The notes beneath the pieces were generated by a model. That model did no database searches and was not told where the DNA came from. It was given only the letters and a program-made list of their open reading frames with translations. Source: Firm-04 sp045628085 (GTDB lineage Bacteria > Bacillota > Clostridia > Oscillospirales > Ruminococcaceae). Taken from it: a DNA stretch of 24,637 nucleotides. The position numbers were made by a program, and so were the translations under genes. The stretch is from NCBI GenBank assembly GCA_045628085.1, contig JAZQOZ010000181.1:1-24637 (forward strand), written 5' to 3'. Shown one piece after another: positions 9,201-14,528 of this stretch; positions within the stretch are counted from its first letter, which is position 1; every line of letters starts with the position of its first letter.

Positions 9201-11325
9201 TACCGACCGCTTTATCCTGCCGCCGCTTGCGGATGCGAAAACGATCAAAAGCATGACGCTTTATATCGTGAACCGTTCCAAAGGCACAATGTACTGGGTG
9301 ATCAGCGGTGTGACACTGTCGCGCATCTTCTCTGACAGCGGTACGGTCATCCTGAAAAACCAGCCCGGCGATCATGAAAGTGATTATCTGCGTTCTATGG
9401 AGACTTCCGAGCTTTGTGCGATGGTGCCGGATGATTCGTCTATGGAGAATTCCGGTATCAAGATCCCGCTGCCTTCCGGTGAACGTGTCAAGCGTGAGAT
9501 CAAATTCTCGGATTCGTCGATCACATGGTCGGAATATTCTGCGTGGACTTCCGCTGTCACGAGAATGCCGGAATCGACAAATGACACGCTCAATCTTTAT
9601 CTGTATCCGACGGATTATAACAAAAATGTCAATGAATCGCCTGCCAGTGCTGTGTTCCAGTATACACTGCCTTTCTCGAAGGTGATGCAGGTCAAGCAGG
9701 GTACGCTGAGTGTTGCCGCAAGCGGAACTGCTGATGCAATGTATTATTGCAAGGGCGTTCCGGCATCTAATATGCAGACACTGACTGCACTGGGCATCTC
9801 CTGCCGCAATTCGCAGATGATCTTCAACCGTGCGGTCGTGGAACAGGTTCGGGATAATGTGATCGTGAACCGATATGAGATCGCGTTCGGCGGTTCATCC
9901 GCAACGCTCGGACTGCGTGCATCGCCCTCAAAGACAGTCGCATTCGAGGATAAAAAACGGCAGACACTGATGATGTCTTTCTCGGAGAATACCAAAGAGA
10001 TGACACTTTTCGGACCGGATGAAGATAATCAGAATGTCAATGATATCGCAGTGGCATTCCAGTACCGTTCGAGTCTGGATAAAAATTTGCCGCCGGAACT
10101 GCGGCAGTCCTATTACACGCCGTATGTCTATCTGTCCGATGCAGGTATTCAGAAACTCATGCCCGGCATGATGGCGGAAGTTCCGTTCAATATTCCGTAT
10201 GTCAGCGAGATCCTTGGCTACAGGATCGTATCTTTCGGTAATATTTCCGCCGAAGTAAACGGTTCGATGCTTGTCAATTATTCTCCTGCCGGCACGAGTA
10301 CAGGAGAGACCGGAACAGATACTCCGACAGCTGATATTCTTGAACACTGCTACTGCGTCAGCAAACGGTTTGCTGTCACCAATGCCATTTCAGAGCATCT
10401 GGTTCAGCACGATCCTGCTGCGGAGCAGCTCCCGAACAATAAGGGAATGTCCGGCACGACTGCGCTCGCACCGCTGGAACTGACGATCAAGACTGCGGCA
10501 GCAGCAGCAGGCGGTGAATCGGTTCCTGATGTTCCTGTTGCGATGAATATTTTCTATAAGACCAGCAGAGGCGAGGAAGTTTATATGCCGGTCGCCGATA
10601 TCCGCGCATACATTCAGCCAAAGATCCGGAAGAATGCCGAAACAGGCGAGAACGTCCTGATCGACAATTTCGTTGCAGGTGAAAGCACATCAATCGAGCT
10701 GTTCCTGCCGGATTGCGAGGAACTGACCGCATTTGAGATTTGTCTGGCAGATGAGACGGGTACTGCCGTATGGAGTGTTGAAAGCATCGAATATAAGCTG
10801 AAACTCGAAAATACGCCGTACCGCAGATCAGTCAACATGGTATTCAATTCGACACCGCAGGTATTCTCCGTGCGGAATGTGAAGCTGACAAGTGATGTCT
10901 TTGTGAATGACAATTTCCTGTCGAATGTCACTGCTTCGCCTTTCGGTGTGAGAGCAGAAGTCGGTCAGCAGGTGAAGGTCATGCCGCGTGTTGAACTGGG
11001 TGAAAACGGATTCGGCTATCATGTGTCGTGGATCGTCAACAATACTGCAACGGATGTGACGAATGTGATGACACAGCCGATAGAGGGCGGATTTGTGTTC
11101 ACGCCGCAGAATAACGGCTCAACAACAACGGATTCTTATCAGATAGAGGTCTTTGCGCTGGATAATCCGGATAAGAAGAATATCATCAATGTTGTTGTTC
11201 CGGTCACAAAGGCGGTCACGGTACCGCAGCAGACGGAAACAACGCCGCCTGTGACTACGCCGCCGGATGCACAGCCGGTCGAAACACCGCAGGAAATGCC
11301 GGTACCGCTTGAGATTCCGGCCTGA
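6208..11325 (+). CDS. Giant secreted protein of degenerate beta-rich modules
   Basis: This 1705-aa protein begins with ATG overlapping the previous stop (ATGA), so translational coupling is likely; GGAG at 6187-6191 is too distant. Residues 1-34 form a signal peptide ending AVHA. The rest is extracellular, with few cysteines. Reading by eye shows about six degenerate modules. Each has a strand like L-x-Y-x-D-x-x-G, then a hydrophobic F-x-x-P/L-P segment, then I-x-x-I/M-x-L-x-(N)-x-x-W-x-I/V-x-G-I/V, as in SWTVQGLSI, MYWVISGVTL and AVWSVESIEY. PLAT-like or galactose-binding-like folds are possible but unproven. The C-terminal 35 residues are Pro/Thr-rich (TETTPPVTTPPDAQP). There is no LPXTG, dockerin or C-terminal TM, so attachment is unexplained. 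It is probably the surface part of the T4SS-like machine or an adhesin it displays. Confidence 0.75.
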   Translation: MKKNEIPEKRLWKRILTAVVLAGWLPSAFPAVHAFEEIQTDDHGGIIDNDPVTAPPEMSNLESPEYTDVEQINPFGENESSIKISQNGQQLDVQAESGQPWDEDMVIGGEEPTLEAFSVNDYMTKLGGDRFYTVPEDENLYTMSVATGMEPGDTVEYFAIRYTDEHNNKQTKYIFPKTYSLKASNDYIDGLMAEYAGGEDPLKRKHSILSGMGYSINSAKQNETALQAWSAEEFLFKTEADIQKIDEINVFMSNGSWTVQGLSISEVTSINGYGEYGFYSGKYYLSLGKKYLCVLESKTGGHVQLHANNDTLHTLGGGDSIYYRLVVPSGVQASSDPADDYYSFRIDIADQLDAGLESMLHISPQELDSSSFIEDLAIEIEYLDKNGWTRNVSMPVLLSMIGQYRMLGDSVRSVGLAQRGDTLAFTASLPEFDELLSLKLHVGLPARQSIQANGGIAGGNAAVDATIDSDFISIAGISMYKGTCRMSNYEDGTDPDTGEQMPCYSYGFRFSSPAPELYYTNSIPSGFRVNAGTTAEFEMTKYSADSNAPLIVTPEMGNFLIRIRTDQVSANVQNCNMTVNLTYQDYSGNEKVSPVYIAKNEVLNYSGYWPTTEDPRGNFGYYYGTSAGRYIEFPVTLEDAAAITNVAIATDTISDEIQIDGISVSVADYIGKRRIYGQILTVSGGTSNFRIVRTLRHTVIPPFPITLKLLFTAGSSFNITTGTGTVIPTGEPDYSTMRYTMSYDDTKRDFGFIRSKLAYDVTVKVANDATKSNVNGDSGSRNQFYFQLQFKNGNSAFVLANQQLTSDGFRSGMDELFTIKINRDYGDVTAIRVIPEDISSDSDVFDKLNIEQITVTERTNGGAGMQYVFNNVGWIGIDYHDQAEENSHKKKPGRLLAELASTYTVSYQQKVIYLSCEISAWPWDVSYVPFEASIAADLTYLDLNDQPQTVSFDVVSRMYSYMNRTPKSYEAASDGSNQGLYNSMGTVTDPDYMLRPNHTDRFILPPLADAKTIKSMTLYIVNRSKGTMYWVISGVTLSRIFSDSGTVILKNQPGDHESDYLRSMETSELCAMVPDDSSMENSGIKIPLPSGERVKREIKFSDSSITWSEYSAWTSAVTRMPESTNDTLNLYLYPTDYNKNVNESPASAVFQYTLPFSKVMQVKQGTLSVAASGTADAMYYCKGVPASNMQTLTALGISCRNSQMIFNRAVVEQVRDNVIVNRYEIAFGGSSATLGLRASPSKTVAFEDKKRQTLMMSFSENTKEMTLFGPDEDNQNVNDIAVAFQYRSSLDKNLPPELRQSYYTPYVYLSDAGIQKLMPGMMAEVPFNIPYVSEILGYRIVSFGNISAEVNGSMLVNYSPAGTSTGETGTDTPTADILEHCYCVSKRFAVTNAISEHLVQHDPAAEQLPNNKGMSGTTALAPLELTIKTAAAAAGGESVPDVPVAMNIFYKTSRGEEVYMPVADIRAYIQPKIRKNAETGENVLIDNFVAGESTSIELFLPDCEELTAFEICLADETGTAVWSVESIEYKLKLENTPYRRSVNMVFNSTPQVFSVRNVKLTSDVFVNDNFLSNVTASPFGVRAEVGQQVKVMPRVELGENGFGYHVSWIVNNTATDVTNVMTQPIEGGFVFTPQNNGSTTTDSYQIEVFALDNPDKKNIINVVVPVTKAVTVPQQTETTPPVTTPPDAQPVETPQEMPVPLEIPA

Positions 11326-11380
11326 CGGATAGCTGATCAGACGGCTGAAGATCCGATCATGTTATTTGGAAGAATGAACA

Positions 11381-11566
11381 ATGAGTAATTTTATCAGCAA
11401 TATCAAAAAGCATAAAAAGCTTGCAGTCATCTGCGCGGCGGTGCTTGCTGCCGCCGTCGCAGCGGCTGTTCTGGCATCGGTTCTGGCAAAACAAAAAAAG
11501 GACCGGAGCAGGAAAGCCATAAACGGACGCTTTATTTTGAGGACACGGATTATCCCGTTTATGTGA
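11381..11566 (+). CDS. N-terminal membrane-anchor frame of a split protein
   Basis: ATG 11381 follows GGAAG at 11368-11372. The frame encodes 61 aa: a basic start (MSNFISNIKKHKK), a strongly hydrophobic Ala/Val helix at about 13-36, then KQKK. After the A-run at 11493-11499 the zero frame runs through an Arg-rich stretch (DRSRKAINGRFILRTRIIPFM) and stops at 11564-11566. The -1 frame from that point is open and joins the downstream ORF (GPEQESHKRTLYFEDTDYPVYV, then MNQGDK). The true product is therefore probably a 276-aa type II or anchored protein made by a frameshift at 11494-11500. Alternatively the gene carries a one-base indel or a homopolymer read error. Confidence 0.55.
   Translation: MSNFISNIKKHKKLAVICAAVLAAAVAAAVLASVLAKQKKDRSRKAINGRFILRTRIIPFM
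11494..11500 (+). promoter_or_regulatory. Candidate -1 ribosomal slippery heptamer A AAA AAG
   Basis: The zero-frame codons CAA AAA AAG place A AAA AAG in the phase used for -1 slippage in bacterial dnaX. Slipping by one base gives AAA AAA GGA CCG GAG and opens the frame of the downstream 214-codon ORF. I see no Shine-Dalgarno-like stimulator 10-14 bases upstream and no obvious strong hairpin 5-8 bases downstream, both of which assist dnaX. Programmed frameshifting is therefore possible but not proven. Confidence 0.4.
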
Positions 11567-12210
11567 TGAATCAGGGCGATAAGCTGCTGATCGAACTGGA
11601 CGGCTCGGCAACGCCTGAGCTGAACTGGACATCCGATCTGGAACCATACGGCATTGCGCGGATCGAACCGGAAAAGGATGAGAAAAACGGGAAATACAGT
11701 CTTTCTCTGGAACCGTTTCAGTCAGGATTTGCAGCGGCATCCTTCCGCAGAAGCAGCGAGATCGCCGGCTTGAACTATGATGTCGTGACGATCTATGCAG
11801 ATTTCTATATTTCGGAGAACAAAGAGGGCGAAATGATCATGACGCTTTCGGATATGCGGCAGATCGGTTCGTCTGCCGGCGCACCGGATACGGATACCCC
11901 GTATCTGATCAACGGCAGCCGGATCTATATGCCGAACGGCGGTGACTGGGTGCTGAAAGCAGAGGATGCGCAGGGGATACCCGATGACCATTTCAACAGC
12001 TACCGCAATATTGACGAGAATAATTATGAATATATCGAATTCTTTTATGCCAATTCTGCGGAAGATCCGGAAAAGCCGGAAACCGGTGCGTCTGAGACTG
12101 TTCTGTATCTGGAAAGTGCAGCGCTTGGGATCAGGCAGCGTTTGGAATACAGCCTGAATGATAACAATGAATGGGTTTTGTGTGCAGCGGAGGATACCGA
12201 TGAAGAATAA
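11563..12210 (+). CDS. Extracellular-domain frame of the split membrane-anchored protein
   Basis: This frame is open from well upstream of its first start codons (GTG 11563, ATG 11566), which have no ribosome site at the right distance. The upstream residues HKRTLYFEDTDYPVYV look genuinely coding, so the segment is probably the C-terminal 236 residues of the protein begun at 11381. Visible features are a beta-rich domain with ELDGSATPELNWTSDLEPYG, a central VVTIYADFYISENKEGEMIMTLSDM and a C-terminal SAALGIRQRLEYSLNDNNEWVL. The family is not recognised. With the N-terminal helix it would sit outside the membrane next to the giant secreted protein. If not frameshifted, translation could only start by coupling at the overlapping stop (ATGTGATG). 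Confidence 0.6.
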   Translation: MMNQGDKLLIELDGSATPELNWTSDLEPYGIARIEPEKDEKNGKYSLSLEPFQSGFAAASFRRSSEIAGLNYDVVTIYADFYISENKEGEMIMTLSDMRQIGSSAGAPDTDTPYLINGSRIYMPNGGDWVLKAEDAQGIPDDHFNSYRNIDENNYEYIEFFYANSAEDPEKPETGASETVLYLESAALGIRQRLEYSLNDNNEWVLCAAEDTDEE

Positions 12211-12823
12211 AACCGCGGAAACGGACAGCAGTCTCAGCGAGGTTTACGATTACGATGAAGAAACGGAATCTGAAAACACGGGATCCGATGAAGTGTCTGA
12301 ACAGGAAGAACCGGAAGAAGAACTGAGCGAGGAAGAACAGGAAGCACTTCTTCAGAAGGAACGGAAAAAAGAGATCCGGCATATCCTGCTTGGCAATTTT
12401 GTTGTATTTGAGGACGGTTCTTACGGTGCAGGAAGCGGCGCATGGGTTTCTCCGTTCGGATTCAGCGACGGTGCGCTGCGTACACTCAATTTCGGGATAT
12501 CCAGAAAACGGTTTCTGTATACGTCATCCGTGAAAAATAATACGAAGATCCTGTATGATGTTCTGAAAGCGATGAAGCAAACCGGCAGAAGGCTGATCCT
12601 TGCAACAGCGCCGGAATATCCTGTCTGCTATGTCAAGAGTTATATTTTCCGTCCGGTCGTGCTGATGCTGGAACCGGTTTCGAGCGATAAAAACAATACG
12701 GAATTTGTCCTGAACGCATATTGCAGCAGAAGTCTGCTGTCGATCCTGCGTGCGGTCAGCAGACTGAATAAGAATCTCCCATCGCAGATCACACAGAACG
12801 GCAGGAAGAATAAGAAAAAATAG
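12200..12823 (+). CDS. Acidic cytoplasmic protein, last gene of the T4SS-like operon, function unknown
   Basis: ATG 12200 is preferred over the ORF's earlier ATG at 12158 because GGAGG lies at 12189-12193; it overlaps the previous stop by 11 bases. The encoded product is 207 aa. Residues 1-60 are very acidic and Glu-rich (EEPEEELSEEEQEALLQKE). Residues 64-195 form a compact domain: RHILLGNFVVFEDGSYGAGSGAW, then RKRFLYTSSVKNNTKILYDVLKAM and RLILATAPEYPVCYVKSYIF. The tail is basic (NGRKNKKK). There is no signal peptide or TM helix. The acidic N-terminus recalls the acidic tail of the VirB4-type ATPase, but no homology is claimed. The family is not recognised. Confidence 0.6.
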   Translation: MKNKTAETDSSLSEVYDYDEETESENTGSDEVSEQEEPEEELSEEEQEALLQKERKKEIRHILLGNFVVFEDGSYGAGSGAWVSPFGFSDGALRTLNFGISRKRFLYTSSVKNNTKILYDVLKAMKQTGRRLILATAPEYPVCYVKSYIFRPVVLMLEPVSSDKNNTEFVLNAYCSRSLLSILRAVSRLNKNLPSQITQNGRKNKKK

Positions 12824-12837
12824 CATGGAACAGAACA

Positions 12838-12867
12838 AAGCCCTCAGAATTCAGTTTCTGAGGGCTT
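12838..12867. terminator. Bidirectional intrinsic terminator between convergent genes
   Basis: A perfect 12-bp stem, AAGCCCTCAGAA (12838-12849) with TTCTGAGGGCTT (12856-12867) and a 6-nt loop, lies 15 bases after the plus-strand operon and 22 bases after the minus-strand gene. The plus side is followed by GATTTATG and the minus side by TTTGTTCTGTTCC, so it probably serves both. Confidence 0.8.
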
Positions 12868-12889
12868 GATTTATGCAGTGTAGGATGTT

Positions 12890-14377
12890 TCATTTATTCA
12901 GGAGATCGGGGGCACTTATACGGTGCGGAGTGTTTTTCTCTGCCTCTTTTTGTATCTTTTGCTGCTCTATATAGTGTTCTTTGATTTTATTGTGCTCTAT
13001 CTGTGTATTCCTGCCGATATTTGCTTGCTGGATATATTGGGCGTAGAGCTTTTTTTCGGCGTCATCTTTTGTTAATGCATTTTGAAGTGCTTTTGCGTTA
13101 TTAGCTATAGATAGATCACCGTATTCTTGTATGCAATCTTTAAATGCCGGAGTTTCCAATATTTCCTTGATACTGTCATCGAATTCTTTTTGTGATGGTG
13201 ATATATTTTTTTGATCCTTTTTTTGGCTTGTATGAAGTATATGAATTGCGATCAGTGCCGCAGCACAGTGAGAAAGCTCATCTTTACTCGGATTTGTTTT
13301 GGATTGAATGTTCTTAATGTAGCTTGTCGGATCAAGGTCTGCTGTTTTCTGAACTTTCTGTTTTGGATCTTTCCTTTTATTCGTCTGCTCCAATGCATTC
13401 TTCTTGTCAGAGGAAGCACCGACTGTTCTTCGTGTTTGATTCTTGTCTGCGGAAATGGATATACGCCTTTCGACAGAAGGAGAGCCGACTGTTTTTCGCG
13501 CCGTATTTTCGGCATTGATATTGTCGATTTGCGGTTTTATGTTCTCTTTATTGTGATTCTTTTCCTTTTGGGGGTGCGCATCTTTTTTTTCTTTCGGGGG
13601 GATCACTTCCCTTTTCGGCTGTTCCGGATTCAGTTCCTTCTTATTGTTCTCTTTCTTGTTCTCCGCATCTTTTGGAATCGGTTGTTCCTGCTTCTGTGCA
13701 TCGTTTTTGGCAGATTTTTTTTCAGTGGCCTTCAGCAGTTCATCGAGAATGTTTTTATCGTCAGCGGCACTGTCCGGATGGAGAGCCTCGTTTTCATCCA
13801 TGCGGCGGTTTCTTTCCTTTTCGGTTTCTTTTTGGAAAATACTGCGTTCGATCTTGTTTTTGTCGTGTTTCATCTGCTGACGCGCTTTGTTTCTGTACTC
13901 TATTTCCGGATAATGATGATCGAAAGCATCGCACAGCGCGTCGATCAGCATACGGAACAGATCACGGAATCCGCCCTCATATTCAGGCTGTTTCGGCTGA
14001 GAATTCGGTTTGAACTCATCCAGATATTCTGATTCATCTATTTTCAGTTCCGAGATTTTGAGCGCCGTATCCAGTACAGCGCGGTTTTTATTGTAAAACG
14101 AACCGAGTTCTTCCAAAGAATCCTGCTTTTTTTCCCATTCCTGTTTGGAATCAGGCGTTTTGAATGCTTCAGGAGAGCGGGATGTTTCTATGACGGCGGA
14201 ACAGTATTTCTCCAGTTCGGCGGCGAGATCTTTTCTATTGTTCTTGATCAGATGTGGTTTGCATCTGAGCAGTTCCTCAGCATATTTCGCTGCTTTTTCG
14301 GTTTTCTGTTTCATAGTGTCCGGATCTTTATCCCATTTTTCTGTATATTCAGCAAAAGAAAGATGCTTGTTTGGCAT
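12890..14377 (-). CDS. Lys/Glu/Asn-rich protein with disordered middle, function unknown
   Basis: The encoded 495-aa protein starts at ATG 14377 with GAAAGGGGA upstream on the minus strand. Residues 1-185 are helical and charged (AEYTEKWDKDPDTMKQKTEKAAKYAEELL; FRDLFRMLIDALCDAFDHHYPE). Residues about 200-345 are low-complexity K/E/N/Q/P with an imperfect internal repeat (ARKTVGSPSVERR, then TRRTVGASSDKK). The C-terminal 150 residues are helical (SHCAAALIAIHILHTS; AFKDCIQEYGDLSIANNAKAL). There is no signal peptide, TM helix or recognised catalytic motif. The two-helical-domains-plus-linker layout resembles some secreted effectors or DNA-element accessory proteins, but this is only a shape analogy. 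It is convergent with the T4SS-like operon and shares its terminator. Confidence 0.6.
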   Translation of the reverse strand: MPNKHLSFAEYTEKWDKDPDTMKQKTEKAAKYAEELLRCKPHLIKNNRKDLAAELEKYCSAVIETSRSPEAFKTPDSKQEWEKKQDSLEELGSFYNKNRAVLDTALKISELKIDESEYLDEFKPNSQPKQPEYEGGFRDLFRMLIDALCDAFDHHYPEIEYRNKARQQMKHDKNKIERSIFQKETEKERNRRMDENEALHPDSAADDKNILDELLKATEKKSAKNDAQKQEQPIPKDAENKKENNKKELNPEQPKREVIPPKEKKDAHPQKEKNHNKENIKPQIDNINAENTARKTVGSPSVERRISISADKNQTRRTVGASSDKKNALEQTNKRKDPKQKVQKTADLDPTSYIKNIQSKTNPSKDELSHCAAALIAIHILHTSQKKDQKNISPSQKEFDDSIKEILETPAFKDCIQEYGDLSIANNAKALQNALTKDDAEKKLYAQYIQQANIGRNTQIEHNKIKEHYIEQQKIQKEAEKNTPHRISAPDLLNK

Positions 14378-14435
14378 GAAAAATTTCCCCTTTCATATCA
14401 GATGAGGCGCTTTTTTGTTCGCTCTATATATAATA

Positions 14436-14488
14436 CTGCGATCCTGATCATTTGGGTGCAAAGAAATAATCAGGATCGCAGATTTTTT
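14436..14488. terminator. Hairpin between the dockerin enzyme gene and the 495-aa gene
   Basis: Perfect 13-bp arms CTGCGATCCTGAT (14436-14448) and ATCAGGATCGCAG (14469-14481) enclose a 20-nt loop. On the plus strand ATTTTTT follows immediately. On the minus strand, the direction of the genes here, the hairpin comes 48 bases after the stop at 14529 and is followed by only TATTATATATAG. It may terminate the enzyme transcript weakly, or act mainly on antisense transcription. Confidence 0.55.
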
Positions 14489-14528
14489 GAATTTGTGAAA
14501 ACAGCAGTCCGCATCAGAAGTCTGCATA

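Noticed and set aside
13211..14032. 273-aa hydrophobic plus-strand ORF that looks like a membrane protein
   Set aside because: It is antisense to the Lys/Glu-rich 495-aa gene; complementing AAA/GAA codons gives TTT/TTC and so false hydrophobicity. It has no ribosome site.
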